Assembly: GCA_021029095.1 (NCBI GenBank)
Contig: JAJOHG010000016.1
Coordinates: 434,001-498,000 of the forward strand
Direction of reading: 5' to 3'
DNA from: Phellopilus nigrolimitatus
Lineage: Eukaryota; Basidiomycota; Agaricomycetes; Hymenochaetales; Hymenochaetaceae
Length of the DNA: 64,000 nucleotides
A program made the position numbers and the translations under genes. The notes below the pieces were generated by a model. The model saw nothing but the letters and a program-made list of their open reading frames with translations, was not told the DNA's origin and searched no databases. Below are positions 1 to 13,089 of the stretch, in pieces. Position 1 is the stretch's first letter. The number at the start of each line of letters is the position of its first letter.

Positions 1-2726
1 CACGTTGTCCACACCTGTGCTGCTTCACTGTTGGACGTCAAAAAAAGTTCACGGAGCTTACCGAGTGTTCACACCGGCCCGGAAGTACAACTTACGTAAC
101 TGATGCATTCGTAATCACGTTGAACTGCTCAGCAGTGCCTTTGAAGTTTGATCACAGTGCGAATCGCTGTATACGACTCCATACTCAGCACTCTCAGAGA
201 ACGTACTTCGGTCTGAAACGGCCCAGTCAGGCTTAGGATGGTGGTGATCGGTGCGCTCAAGAACTGAATCGTATTATCGTAGAAATTACAGGGAAGTCAA
301 GTCAAAGTCATGGAGGTGCGCAGTACCCATGCACAGTTCTCCATTCATTTGAATTCTAAGGTTCATTCCGCCTCTGAACCATCCTGTTTGGCCTTCAATT
401 GTATAGGAATTTTCGAAATATCCTGGGTCTTGCACAACACTGGAGATACGAACATTGTCACCCATCGCCAGAACTGGCGAGCCGAGCTCATCTTCTCTCC
501 TGTCCGCTAAAATTCTCAGGCAACTGCTGGGTGTGCCATGCTTCCTCGTGCTAATATTCTGTATCTGTGCCTATCGACTGGGGGTACCCTCGACCTAGAA
601 CTCGTTGCGCAAGCGCTTCGGTGCTACCTCGGTAGCGAACTCGATTGCTAGACTTTGAAGTGCACTGTAAGACTTACGAGCTTCGGAGGATCGATGTTAG
701 GGGGGCTCGGTCGATGCCCGACCTCCACTCTACCTACATCCGCTTCGGATCAATGGATAAACACCATCGCGCGCTAGAATTGAGTACAGCGCTTTACAGG
801 TGTCTACTCGCTTCCTTAAGCGCGAACATAGAAGTTGGTATACAAACGGTAAAAACCTTCTGAGGCCGTGCCATTCCTTAGGCTTTCGGGAAACCTTTGC
901 GCATTTATGGCCGCAACGCCATTCCAGCTCCGATACGAAGACAAAACGGAATATTTGGCGAAATTTGAAGAATAGGTCCCACAAGTTATTCTCGGGTTTC
1001 TTCCCTCGTGATCACCGACGAACTTCTAAGATATACATATAGATGCCTCACTTGGTCACAATATACAAGCAACGTGTTCGTTGAAAAAAAATGACTATAG
1101 CATGACGTCGGAGTTGTCGGCTCAATCTTTTTGCATCAGTGTTCGCTGGACAAGAATTTGGTTGCTCACCAAGCCGCGCGTCCTTCTTCCGATGTCGCAG
1201 TGCCCCGTCCTATTTGTATTTCTATTTCAAGTGCTTCGCTACCCCATCTTTCGCGACAGAGAATGCTTAGTAAACCCGGGCGTCTGGTTCAGCGCTTCTG
1301 TAGCGCCCCACACGTACCACAGAGTTTGTAGTGCTTCGGACTACATCTGCAAAAGCCCATCCCTGTCTTTTCGGCCGACAAATTCAGCGTCTGCTAAAAC
1401 GACATCTGATACTCTCTGAATGAAGTGCGGCAGCATCCGCAAAGTTATACACTATCTCGCAAGCAATCGAATGTTTTGGTCACGAAGGAGCAGGTACTAG
1501 ATCGTCACCTGACTTCACTGCGTCACTGATACTCAACATGCAAGTATATTTGTATCAGTAGTCTGCCACTCTTTCCGCGCTGCAGACTCCCTTTTCCTCT
1601 CTCCGAATGTCTCGTGATCGTGCATTGAGGCTTTGGTTCAGTAAGCCAAACCATCGTTCTTCCGACGTGCTTCACATTCATCATGTTTGCGTGCTCGTGA
1701 CTGATCGCAATATACTTTTTAAATAGTGACAAGATAAACGCAGACAATATGCTTATGTCTCTTGACCGTCTGGAATAATTGATTTGTGACCAAGACTGAT
1801 TGATTGTATATAGTATGTACTCGAACTCTGCCCTGCCCTTGCCACGCTCGCATATTTCTCAGGAGAAAAGTTTATGTCTTGTCCGCAACAAGTTCTTACT
1901 TTGCGAAAAGTTGGATACTCATCTATCTAGTTATATATTATATTCGCTACATCTCTAACCTCTCATTCAGTATGTTTTGTCTTGGACTCTCGGACTTAAT
2001 GCTGACCAAGTCTAATTGTCACAGTGCGCCGACCTGAAAGCTTTACCTCTCTTTCGAGTCTGTGGAGACTGTTAATATCTATCCCATAGCTGAGCAACAT
2101 TTTCAATATAGAAACCACCTGGAACCTGTCCTTGTCGAGCCAATTACCCAGAGTCTATGTCCCATTTTGGTTCTTAACGAATCAACTCCCAGACAGGAAC
2201 TAGTTTCTCCGGCGTCGGCTGTCGTGATAGAATATTTGAAGCTCTTATCCATTCGTTGATTCCCACAATTACTTGCTGAGTGCATATCACAATGCTAAAA
2301 GGTGAGTGCAAAGTCTCCTGACTCGCGCACTTTTGTCCCGAGCTCGAACTGTCAATTTATGTAACAAAATTATGACAGATGTCCTAATATATTTATATGG
2401 AGGTATGTCTCATTTTACTAAATAAACAAATATTGCTTAGTACCGTAAATTTCGTATAGAGTATGGTATGCAGAAAAGAACACTACGATGTTAGCACTCG
2501 CTGCGTGCAAGTGTTATCCATTTTTTCTCGCCGGGACCTTGCCATCTTCACACTAAATCTCTACTCCAATTCGTTTGGCGACTTTTTCAGAAGCTCCTGT
2601 TTCATCAAGATCCGTGTCCAAACCCACTGACTGTAGTTCGTCGATTATGAGCACAGGCGCTAGCAATTTGTACTTTTTGAAAGGTTCTTGCCTAGCCATA
2701 GGCAATGGAAATATGGTTCTGAGCTT
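1..2726. other. No gene supported at left end
   Basis: I see no open frame here with family resemblance or a convincing exon-intron chain. All frames are short and low in coding character. The last part, up to 2726, lies 3' of the minus-strand BCS1-like gene and would hold its 3' UTR and polyadenylation signals. Remains of an unrecognised gene cannot be excluded. Confidence 0.4.
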
Positions 2727-4993
2727 TTAGATCATCCCCATGGGCCACCAAATACACGGCACCGATTCTTCAATTCCTATGCTTTCTTCCTTAGGAATCA
2801 CCTCTGGCGGTGTTTCCCCATCCGTATTGTCGGATTCCTTGCCCTTTTCTCCATCTACAACGCTTTTCCCATCTCTTTCTGCTCGCTTTCGCCGCTCTGC
2901 CGCAACCCAGGCTTCAACCTCGTTGATCACGAGATATGGTCGCGTCTTGTACTGCATAAGCAGGCCTTGGATCGCTGCCATTGAGAATTCGCCCTCTGGC
3001 ACGCGCTCGGCGAACGCGCGTGCCAGTCGGCCGACCTCGCCCCGTGTGAGACTTGGGCATCGTGTGCCTGGGTCGGTGGTGTATATCGCCGACAGGCCGC
3101 TGCTAGCTCCGCTCGTGTCAGCCACGCTTGTGGAATTATTACTGCCCTTGACTGCCGCAGGGAGCACTAATCCAGATGGTAATCCTGGCGGTGATTTAGT
3201 AAGCGTTGAGTCGCCTATCCACCCCTCATCTTCGGTATCCTCATCATTATCATAATCCCCGTGTTTCCCGCCCTCCATATCGACTTCGGGAGGGAAGAAA
3301 CACCGGAATAGCTTTGCGGCTTGTAAGCGACCGGCATTATCGAAACGAACATGAACGTCGAGACGTCCGGGCCGCACGAGTGCAGGGTCAAGTGCCGCGT
3401 ATTTGTTCGTGGTGGCAAAAAGCAATCTGCCCTCCTGTGCTGCGACGCCGTCAATTGCTCCGAGGAGGCCGCTCAGTGTGACGCCACTCGCAGATGATCC
3501 CTGAGCGGCTGGAGAGCCAGATTGTAAGTCGAGTGCAGGCGTTCCCGGAGGCTGCCCGGGCATAAGGGGCACACCAAAGTCTCCCTCACGCGTAACCCCG
3601 CGAAAGAATGCCGCGTCAATATCTTCCATGAGTGCAAGAGAACGTGACGGCAATTTAGAGATGAGTTCATTAAGACTCGAATCGTCAAGGTTCTTTTTTG
3701 AGAGCGAGATGACATAGATATCCAAGTCGAGTTCGCCTGCAAGAGAATGGACTTTTTTCAACGTAATTAATCCGAGATCCCGTTAGAGCGCCTCATGTGA
3801 ATATCATGCTCACTAAGACTGGTTTTTCCAGATCCAGGAGAACCGTGAAGGAGATACCCGCGTCTCCAGGGAATGCCGCGATCGGCGTACCATTTCTCAC
3901 TCGCCATGAAGTCCTTTGCATCTATGAGTAGATGTTCTTTTATGCCCTTTTCCAAAACTACACTGGATAGTGGTCTTTTGGGTCGTGATCCCGTCAGGGT
4001 CCATTCATTTTGGCTATGTTCACAGAGTATTGGTAAGCTTCTAACTTATTTGCTAGCACATAAGATACGTACGTGTCAGATACATAAATATTTATCCTGC
4101 CTTCAGATTCTTTTTTATATGCTCTTTTGGCTTCTAGGAGCAGCATATCGATTTTAGAAAAATTTCGCGTAAATAATCTGATTCCGAATAGTGTTAGCAA
4201 TTTGTCTGGATTTGTGAAGCGAAGGGGCAAGGAGTTTACGTTATTGACACCCTTTCATCTCCGGTTCTATTCCACATATCGCCCTGAGTCTGAGAACGTG
4301 TTACGGTCATCAACGAGCCTTTATACCACAGATATTGCGTTTTGTCTGAAGGAATTGCGAATCTTTTGATTAATAATCAACTCTTGCAATTGTAAATGAA
4401 AGGATCTCACTGTGCGCTGGCATGTACGCAAGTCGACGCAGCGGAGACGAAACTTTGCCGTCCTCTTCCTCGCCAGGGACTTTGTCAGCAGGCCCGCTCT
4501 GCCCGTACCTTGAAGTGCTGATTCGAATATTCCGCGATTTGTCTTCAGATGTCATAGGTCGGATGAGCATCATGTCTGTCTATTTTAAAAATAGCAAATA
4601 CCACGCACTCCAGGTTTCTTGCTTGGAAAGCCAAAACATGATCCAAACTGCCCGTCGTTCGGATTAGTGTTAAGCATCAACGGAGAAAATGTCAACGATG
4701 AATCGCCCACTGAATGAATCGTCCCGGTCCTCGAACTCGACAGTAATGAAGAACGACTCGATGAGATATGCCCACGCCATGAACAAAAGTCTTCGAGCAG
4801 ATTCGAGAGAGCCCCCGATTAAAAAAAGCTTAGTACCGTCCCGAACTGCAGGAAACGAGATCAAGAAATTCCACAACGAAGCAGCAGATGCAAGCAACCC
4901 ATCTGGAGAAGGAGATACAGAACGTTCTGGAAGAGCAAAGTTCGTGACATTCAGTATTTGGTCGTGTACAACGGACGTGGTGTAGGCAGACAT
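2727..4993 (-). CDS. BCS1-like AAA+ ATPase (mitochondrial chaperone BCS1 family), 7 exons
   Basis: Exons on the minus strand: 4993-4711, 4647-4609, 4542-4411, 4345-4240, 4177-4073, 4013-3814, 3751-2727. They sum to 1890 nt (629 aa) and every junction keeps frame. Residues 51-80 form the single N-terminal membrane helix and targeting region of BCS1. The BCS1_N domain follows to about residue 230, with blocks such as [17 protein letters not shown] and LWYKG. The AAA module has Walker [11 protein letters not shown] near residue 280, Walker [12 protein letters not shown] near 320, sensor [10 protein letters not shown] and the arginine-finger segment RPGRLDVHV. The C-terminal helices ([19 protein letters not shown]) close the protein. 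True BCS1 sits in the mitochondrial inner membrane and translocates folded Rieske protein into complex III. Basidiomycetes carry many BCS1-like paralogues of unknown role, so orthology to BCS1 itself is not claimed. The intron at 4239-4178 has a TGCTAACAC branch point. Confidence 0.9.
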
Positions 4994-5853
4994 CTTTTGG
5001 AGAAGAGAAGAGAGATGAGACAGACGCGTCTCCGAGTTTATATACTACTGTATATCGGCTTTCGACTCATAAACAAGTATGATCTATCCTGTGCACGTTC
5101 ATGTTGAGGTTCGGATCACGATTCCTATATATCTGTGAAAGTTTCTGGCTCGAATGAAGAATTTACCGGCCAAACACAACTAGATTATTATGAAAAACTG
5201 CAAAGATGTTTCACTTAGAAAAGAATAAGAACGAATTCGGGGAGTCGTGTACCGGAGCGTTCAAAACTTGACAAGTTTCAGGCGATTGTCGAACTCGTGT
5301 ACACAGCCTCTGCGCGTCAGGCAGTCCATGCTGTGAGAAGCGATGAAAACTTTTTGTCACGAAGTTAGACGCATTGCCTCATTCCAATTTGTACGGCGTC
5401 TCGACTGTGAGCATCTGTAAGCTCGAAAGACCTCGTTTAGTTGTTCAATATATTTATTCATAATCTTCTGAGCACTTCACGTGATGTGCAGAGACAAATA
5501 TTGATGTATCGACATCGGACAGACCGCAGTACTCAGAAGACAAAAAACTTCGATATACAAAGCATTTAAAGAGACACATCGTTCAGATATAACCTATTTT
5601 ATAATGTGCGCTGAGTGCGTGAATGAAATTTAATAGCGCTCAGCCCCATACACATTCCGACCTTTCCTATTTCGAGAAACGCTCAAACCAGCCGACGATG
5701 CTCCTTGCACTCTCCTCTTTCGCCCATCCTGCCGCGGAATTAAATTAGAAAAGCATTATTGGAGGCAAGAAGATGGAAAATCGAAACATGATCGGAAAAG
5801 CACGGGTAGTTAACAACGAAAGGCGTATTGAGAACTAAGATAGCAACTGAGAC
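4994..5853. other. Intergenic: BCS1-like promoter and hydrolase 3' flank
   Basis: AT-rich spacer between two minus-strand genes. No ORF or repeat was recognised. The part near 4994-5100 is the BCS1-like promoter, and the part near 5800 is the 3' flank of the dienelactone-hydrolase-like gene. Confidence 0.5.
5037..5045 (-). promoter_or_regulatory. TATA box of the BCS1-like gene
   Basis: The minus strand reads GTATATAAA here, about 45-50 nt upstream of the BCS1-like ATG. Position and sequence fit a TATA element with a very short 5' UTR. This is inferred from sequence alone. Confidence 0.4.
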
Positions 5854-7268
5854 TCAAGACTCACTTTCATTCTCAACGTCAGGATCCCCTCTGACTGCGA
5901 ACCCATGCTTGACCCCCGAGAACACTTGGAAATGGTAGTTCCTTCCGTCTTCGACTAGGACATCCTCCGCGCGTCTGCGAAACTCGATTGGAAATGTGTG
6001 GTCTATCTCTGTTATAGAATCATCAGCAAGTGCTTTCTGAGTTCGCAAAAAAAAGGCACGTGAGAAGGTAGACGCTCTTCAAAAGGAGATAATGTAGTTC
6101 CGCCAGCATCTTCCCAACGCTCCAGACGCCCTTAATCATAAACGAGGAGGAAATTTCTGATAAAAACGGTGATGATCAACACGCACCAGCACATGATAAT
6201 AGGAGAGGAACTACGATGAACGAGATAGGTTATTGTTTGTGTAGCAAACATTTGAATCTTAACAGACAACGTACCGCTCATGTTACGGAAGTGGCTTTCA
6301 TTCAAGAACGCCGGATGAGCGATTGCTCCTTTGTTGTAGAAGAGAAGGATGAAATCATTCCAAACGGCATTCGAGTTGTTTAACGGGATCGTGAGTCCTA
6401 GTAGTAGAAGGATTATGGCATTTGGTAAAAAGCATACCTGCAACTACCTTTCCGGAAGCACCAGATTCGCAGACGAATGGAGCTCCAAAGCAATACCCTG
6501 CAAGTATACAGTCAGTCTCTTCGTCTGATTAAGTATGCTCTCATCAAGCGCACCGACAGCGGTATATTTCATTTCCTGGCCTAATGTTGCAGCGCAAAAT
6601 GGTAAGAATCGGAAGTTACTTGCTCTAAATTGCTCGAGGGAACGGAGGAAAGCGAGAATAGATAGAAACAGAAGAATGTGAAGAACACTGAAACATGATT
6701 CGCCGAAGCATTGTCAGCTCACCAAATCTATTCTTGATTGCCTCAAACCACTTTGGTTCATGCTCACGCGCCTGTGCTTGGCTCTTTGCCATCCATGCTG
6801 GCCGGTCGAAGCCGGGCTCGTCGTTATGAATGTGTATGGGATCTCCCAAGAAGTAATCGATACCAACAACGATGAAGCCTGTATAGACGCGCATCCAAGA
6901 GTTAGTCAGATATGCACAAGTTCAGAGAGAATTACTTTGAGATCAATCGATGTGCGGCACTTCTGAAGGACAGTGGCCCCCAGATCCAGTTAAACGGAAT
7001 CGATTTCTGCGATCGAGTAGACCCTTATCTCACCTTGATCAGCGAAGTAGTCTTGAATGAGCTTGTTGTTGATGAACAGGGGGCCAAAGACGTCGGCGTA
7101 GAATAGGATAACGCCCTTCGCAGGCTGTCCTGCAGCAAGATATGAAGGAGTTGCGATGTAGGTGTCGAGGCCAGCGATCTTTTCGATCGTTCCCTTAGGC
7201 TCGCCAGTGTGTTTCACGCCTTTACAGCAGTCATCGCCTGGTGCTTGCGCAAGGACTTTGTCCGTCAT
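5854..7268 (-). CDS. Dienelactone hydrolase family protein (AIM2-like alpha/beta hydrolase), 7 exons
   Basis: Exons: 7268-7034, 6878-6723, 6580-6554, 6497-6438, 6328-6275, 6210-6187, 6008-5854. They sum to 711 nt (236 aa), with every intron in phase 1. The N-terminus (CCKGVKHTGEPKG..IEKI.GLDTYIATP) and FYADVFG match the fungal AIM2 and carboxymethylenebutenolidase group. The nucleophile elbow is GYCFGA with Cys142. Asp188 (EIDHTF) and His220 (VKHGFAVRGD) complete the Cys-Asp-His triad by alignment. The family hydrolyses dienelactones and related esters in the cytosol, but the substrate here is unknown. Exons 3 (27 nt) and 6 (24 nt) are micro-exons encoding QEMKYTAV and PLLLSCA. They were found by frame and family continuity, and automated annotation could easily miss them. 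The gene lies in the same orientation as the BCS1-like gene, with no evident functional link. Confidence 0.88.
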
Positions 7269-7303
7269 GGTGAAAGCTCAGGGTGAAGTTGGATGACTGA
7301 GCA

Positions 7304-7312
7304 GATATATTT
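7304..7312 (-). promoter_or_regulatory. Candidate TATA box of the hydrolase gene
   Basis: The minus strand reads AAATATATC about 36-44 nt upstream of the hydrolase ATG at 7268. The short spacing resembles that of the BCS1-like gene. This is a sequence-only inference. Confidence 0.3.
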
Positions 7313-9100
7313 GAAGATAGACGACTCAAGCAAGAGAACTATCGTCCATGCATGTCCATCGGCAGTTTTCGGCTAATTGATCTGCCGACGTACTGGATGG
7401 GAATAGACACAACAAAAAAAAGGGAAATTCAGATTACTTGTGCAGGACGATATCGAAATATCTGCAGGAATAGGCGCTCTAACACTGTTTTGAATAAAAC
7501 CAAAAACGGTTGGAAATGATTCTTGAGCTCATGCTGCACTTCAAATCTATGCCTCGAATCCAAAAGCGTATACGTGTAGTGGATCTATCCGATATACAAT
7601 GTACCGTTCGAAGTCTTCGTTTTCAGTCACATGAATTGACGACCAATGATCTGGGTTGTATGAGGTTCTATATGTGCTAGCCAATAACACGCACCAATAA
7701 TCCGACACTGTGACCTAGGCGGCCAGGCCTCGGGAATCGGCGAGTTCTGAAATGCTCTTCCATGAGATCCACTCGAAGGACACATGTTCCAAGCGAGAAA
7801 GTGATGAGTACCTTTGCCTTTATCTCATCCAGCGCTCGGAGCGAAGAAAACGAGGATGCGGTACTGTCAAATCTCGCGAAATGAAATTAGATAGAGTAAG
7901 GAGACGCACATAATGTGAAATCCCACCCGTCACTCTGTCAGTTGCACGCTGCATGTCTTCCCGCAGAGAAAAGCAAGATATTGCTTCCCACTAGGCCTTT
8001 GTCAGGTTTATGGCATCATTTCTAGCGAAGGGAACTGAATAGCGAGGAGGTATAGAGTCGATGAGCTGCTCGAGATCAGCGCGTTGGCATGTGCTTGAAA
8101 GCTGCTGACTGCACTACACTGGACGGGGTCCCGACTCAGCTCAAGCTGTACGGAGTCATGAACACTGGTGTGCGAGTCGATGTCGGTAATATTGATCCAG
8201 AACTTATTTTGAATCTCGTCGTCGGTTATTTGACAGATATGGGACATGTGTTTACTTCATGTTTAACGACACCACAAGTTCTCCGGGAACTTGTACAAAT
8301 TAAAGCTGCACCCGTACCTTCGAACGCCAAAATTGTCCATAAGCAAGGCACATGTGCATGTAATTTAGAGCTTCAGGTCCGTTTCTCCCGGAGCGTTCAT
8401 TTCATTGGGAAGTTTGGACCTCGGAGAGGAAATACCAAATGCAACTTGAGGCTCAGAATCGCCGCTTCCGCCGACCTTTGGAAAAGTTCGCATAAATTAA
8501 GAGACTGGCAAAAACAAAATGAGAGTTGAAAGCGCCTCTTATAAAGGGATTTAGCCGCTCACAGCCGTGTATACGAACGTCTCTGCACGTCCCGGCTCCC
8601 AATATTTCGAGCCTCACCATCAGCGCCACTCCGGATTCACGCCTTCTTATCCTTTTCAACCGAGGGGTTGCTGCTCCCCCTCCCCGCATCTGCATTGATG
8701 ACGCGCCCGCCGACACCCATGCCGTGTCCTGCGGGAGTAGGATGTGGCGGCGCACCGGTCCTTCTCGCCGCCGCCGCCGACGCCGAACCAGATTGCGATC
8801 GACGCGGCTTCGCACAGTGCAAAAAGGATGGGAGATCCTATCAAATTACTATCTGTGCGAATGATTCCTAATCTCGAACTTCCGTCAAGTAGTGTCGGAG
8901 TGGGTTGCACAAGGGAGTAGGTGGATATTAAATGAGAGGGAAAAACTGTATGTGCGCACTGAATGACGTTCAATCCGATCATGCTCGACGCACGGTTCGA
9001 CGGGCCAAAGAGGCCGAAGTACTACAAAAGGCGTCGACTCGAATGTGGCCTAAGAAGTGGGTGGGGTCGTGGATTGCACTTGAGGCCTTGCTGTCGTCTG
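7313..9100. other. No gene supported
   Basis: Short frames only. There is a frame of 79 codons on the minus strand at 8008-8247 and one of 146 codons on the plus strand at 8089-8529, but neither has recognisable motifs or matches elsewhere in the window. A GC-rich patch with CCG-type triplets lies at about 8680-8800. Confidence 0.35.
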
Positions 9101-9109
9101 TCAATGGGC

Positions 9110-9760
9110 GAAGTCCTCAGTATCCAAGAGCACGGGAGCACGGAATAACACACTCGTACTTTCTCATCTACGCCGCTGATGCCTACTATGCACACGCCGA
9201 TCGCCGCCCCCGCCCAGCCTTTCCTAGACACACACCGCTACCTTCAACGGGATTACCGAGTCCCTTTCTCGTTTGTCATACTTTTCTCACCACCGAGCAG
9301 GTATCGCTCCACGGCTGATGCTCATGGGATGAGCATGAATGAGTAATAATATTGCAAAGGACAATACGTACCATCCGTGCTGCCGCTCCGCGCAGTCCAC
9401 TGTTCTCTTCATGCTGGATAGATATCGATCTGGGGCACAAAGGAGAATCTATTCCTAACTAGTCTGAGCGACGTATCCGGGTAAAACTCGAGATGCTTGC
9501 GGTGTCGGTATACGTAGTTGAGAGTCTTGAGACTGCGAGTTTGCCGAGTCCGCCACCGCTTACGTTTTGTTACGTCTTCACGGCAACTGCAACACATTCT
9601 GCGCTGGCAGCAGCAGCTCTATCGCGCTCTCGGTTTCTACGTATGTACATGAAATCCACAGCGTGTCGTCACCCGGCTGACGTCCAATGCCTGGTTCATG
9701 CTAAAACTTACGGGTCACGAAACGCCGACGGTGCGCGATTCTCTCCCTTCACCTCTTATG
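9110..9760. repeat. Dispersed repeat, copy 1 (partners near 43.0-43.3 kb and 52.2-52.5 kb)
   Basis: Segments at 9200-9400 recur at 43040-43200 (the GGCTGATG..CATGG..TGAGCATGA stretch). Segments at 9500-9660 recur at 43220-43280 and 52290-52410 (CATTCTGCGCTGGCAGCA, CGAGTCCGCCA). The similarity is clear by eye but interrupted. No coding frame is conserved across the copies. It looks like a non-coding component of the accessory repeat set rather than a gene. Confidence 0.5.
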
Positions 9761-9864
9761 CCTTGCTGATTGATGCTATTGTAAAGACGTAGAATGCTTT
9801 GCTTCAGGTCGTCCTGTCGTATATAATGACGATCTTCCCCAAATGTGACTTCTGCTGTCTGTGT

Positions 9865-12460
9865 TTTCAGCCGCAATACCGAGCTCAGCGACTTAGGATT
9901 CTTATGTCTCGGCGTGGAACCTCGAATACGTCATGCTTTATCGTCGTGTTCTCTGATGAGACGAGATCACTCCGCGCTGGACTCGTGCGTCCTCAACTAG
10001 AAGGCTCAACCAAGTCACACGACAGTATATGAACATGAGCCGCGCGATTGCGCGCTCAAAAGAGGAACGACCGCGAGATGAACTCTTAGTATGAGGATTC
10101 TGTTTTCCCTCGTTGCTGCACGAGGATAAATCTCAGACTTTTCGGTGAGCGCAGTCCACTGCTTTGTTCTGCCGCCTAACTGATTGATCTCCCAGTGCCT
10201 TGCTCATAGTACAGCCGCGCCCATCATCTGCTTGAGAAGAGCAAAGTAGGGCACAGCTCCCGTCTTTTTGAGAAAGATCGTCGTACAATGTACAAGCTAG
10301 ACATCCCGGAGATGAAGCAGAGGCTCTTGGCGCTCTTCTGGTTGGTTCAGTCGTCTACCGTTCTCTGGTCAACAGGTGTCTGGGTTCAGTTCTTCGTTGA
10401 TTCCTGACCTATGGTGCTTACGGCTTGTACAAGGACATCGGGGACAGTTGGGAAGTAGCGCACCGCCTGCTCTCACGGTCTTTTTCTTCCGACTACTCAC
10501 TCCAGGCGCACAGCTTGACCGACTCAGTACTTTTTCTTTGCATCCAACCATGGAGGACGTCGTGAGAAAGGCCAACTGCCGCATTGTCACGAAGATACAA
10601 CAATGCTCCTGAGCCCCAGCAGCTTTGCTTTCCACCTCATGCAACATTGGGCGCATTGCCATCCAGGACTGACTGGTAACCACCGTGACAGCTGGTTACC
10701 ATCCTGGCGCAAACTGCGCGAGACATACAAACATGCGCGCCCTGCCGTGTACATGGGGCATTGAATCATCGAGAAATGCCTTTCGATATCTATGCAGTTC
10801 CTGACGAAATCTGGTTCAAAATCGCGTTGAGTTTGAACTTAAAGGATGCCCTGCATCTCGAGGCTGTGGGTATTCTCAATATTCTTACCTGGCCGAACGG
10901 CGGGTCCATATGTTTATTTACTTTGTTTCAGACGTGCAAGTTTCTCCGCGCGGTCGTTTCCAACAAATCCTTCTGGCTAAAACACCTCCGTGTGCTGGAT
11001 CAAGCCCACGCACCCGATTTGCCCCGCCATATCTCCGTCAGCGAGCTCACCTGGTCCAAGCTGCGCTCCCTAGTTGTGTGTGCACACCGTCGACATTCCA
11101 ACTGCACCAGCTCCCGGACCACCCTGCTGCAGCCCACGCGTGAGGTCATTGTGCCCGTTAAATGGGGAATCAATCGTGAGGGAGCGACTGGCGGCGCTTG
11201 GCGTTATGAGCTGCTCCCCGGGGGAGCACTACTCCTGGTCCTCAGGCGTCCGGGATACTTGCAGTGCTGGGATGTGCGGGATAAGCAGTGTGTCTGGACG
11301 TATCTGCCGGGCGTCTCGTCTGTCACGCGCGGCATGCAGATGCCAGAAGTGTGCGACTTCAGCTATGACATGCAGGCGAACGGCGACGTGCGCGTGCTCG
11401 TGGTGAGCGAATCTACTGGCAACGAAGACACGGAAAGGTAAGAAATGTAATATCGGCGGAACATTTAAACTGCCATGTCGTACTGATACTCTGAAGCTAT
11501 TCAGAACTCTCGAAATATTTCAAATTCTGCCCCAGACATGGACAGAGCCACCGCTCTTTGAGTCTAAGTTAAAAGATATTGATGAACAAAGCGGGCTGGT
11601 AGTGTGTTCAAAGTTAAGTGGCGATGTGTCGGCAGTCTGCTTGGCCGACCAACTTCTCCTGACATTTTGGAAGGAAAAACGCTCGGTCGTAATTCTCGGG
11701 GTACGTATCCACGTTCTATGAAAGCGTATGGGATAAAATGGCCGATGTTTTTTTACAGGGTGTTTTCGACGACATAGATCTGGTGGACGGCTATCTCATT
11801 GCCACGACATATGACCATTGGAGCGAGTCAATCAACGCTGTTCTGATTTCGTCTATACACAAGCGGCTTCGTGCGGCAACATCACATGCAACACCAAAGG
11901 TGATACTCAGAGACATCCTTTATGCGAGCTGCCTCATCCCGCCTCACCCGCAGCCGACCATAGAAGGAGCATCATTGTCCATCTGCACCTTCCATTGGAT
12001 GACCGAAGCAGAAAGAAAACGAAAAGGAATCACTATGACCACACTGCTGCGTACGCGAAGTGAAGAAACCTCTCGCTACTACTCCGTGATGGACTCTTTC
12101 CGCTTGGAGGCTGCTGTAGATATATCCAGCACGTCCAAGTCCGAGACCTTATCTCCAAGCGACGGCGTTTCACGCCTCAGGCACGTTGGGCATCTGGATT
12201 CTACCGCACTGACCCGGCAGCCTAATTATAACAGATATGCGAGACAACTCTCACAAGTCAACTCGACGGTGATCGACTCGAATTGCAATGGAGTGCCCGT
12301 GCCGGAGCTGGCCACCATCTCTCGCGAAAAAGTAGTGTCTCGCACACTCGTGGGCATCCCAGACCGGGAGTTCGTGAACGTGGAGTTCTACAGTAGCGCA
12401 CTTTACTTCGAGTCCGAGGACGGGAATTCTGTCGTCATCCAATATTTCGACTAAGGTTCT
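9865..12460 (+). repeat. Tandem segmental duplication, unit 1 (F-box copy A)
   Basis: This segment is repeated downstream at about 13090-15990. Matching landmarks are CTCAGCGACTTAGGA at 9885 with CTCATCGACTTAGGA at 13114, CATGAGAAGAGCAAAG-like text at 10225 and 13460, GACAGTTGGGAAGTAGC at 10443 and 13959, and then the whole F-box gene. The offset grows from about 3230 to 3510 nt, so indels have accumulated since duplication. Confidence 0.75.
10776..12454 (+). CDS. F-box domain protein, intact copy A, 4 exons
   Basis: Exons: 10776-10865, 10932-11437, 11505-11700, 11759-12454. They sum to 1488 nt (495 aa). An N-terminal F-box covers residues 5-50 (VPDEIWFKIALSLNLKDALHLEA..CKFLRAVVSNKSFW), interrupted by intron 1 exactly as in its paralogue. 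F-box proteins bind Skp1 and bring substrates to SCF ubiquitin ligases. The rest is the large, variable substrate-side region usual in agaricomycete F-box proteins, with a beta-propeller-like stretch (RPGYLQCWDVRDKQCVW) near residue 165. The substrate is unknown. The start is the ATG before PFDIYAVPDE; further upstream the frame has no ATG nearby. Intron 2 has the strong donor GTAAGA. Copies B (14.2 kb) and C (28.5 kb) are broken, so this is the functional member. Confidence 0.8.
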
Positions 12461-13089
12461 GAATCGTGTTTTTCCGTGGACATTTCATCATCGAATGGTA
12501 CTTGCCAATGGAAATACTGTATAGCAGATTATGAGTTCTTTAGAAACACGGCTGCAGATGACTGTTGACATATATAATTTGAATGTATTACACACATGAC
12601 CCTTGATACTGGCTCCTGGTCTCTTTTGTTGTCCTTGGCAATGTGCATCCGCCTGCCTTAAAAATTTAAACTTAGTTTACAGCAGATTCATGTAGTAGTG
12701 ATAGATGCGGTTTTTCCTACCGGATTTTCCTTTTATTTTCTTGTGTGTTCAGCATCAGAGAAGGTTTAATCTTACCGTTGTTTCTTGGAGGCTGTATGTT
12801 CTTTGCAGCTGTGCCTTCAGGAAGTGAAGTGGTGTTTCGAGACTTGGCGGTCCTGATTTGTTGACTGACTGGCGTGGGAACGATGTGGTAATATTGTAGC
12901 TCACCCTGCCGAGTTCAGACTACAGGCTCCCAGCAAATTTCATCATTCACCCATTGATTCTGTTCAAGTCTGCGGTCCGGGATATGATTGTTAAGAAGCT
13001 TAAACTGAAACCTTTGGTCTCATTTCGTTATTTCCCGAGGGCGATTTGCACATTCTGCGTACTCCTGAGCTCGTGCAAGAAGTTGTTCA
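12461..13089. other. Spacer after F-box copy A, no gene
   Basis: AT-rich 3' flank with no conserved frame. A short stretch near 12635 (GGCAATGTGCATCCGCCTGC) recurs near 50737. Confidence 0.4.

Noticed and set aside
8637..8871. GC-rich frames on both strands (AAAADAEPD / SASAAAARR)
   Set aside because: Generated by a CCG-type triplet patch, with no splice-compatible neighbours and no family signal.
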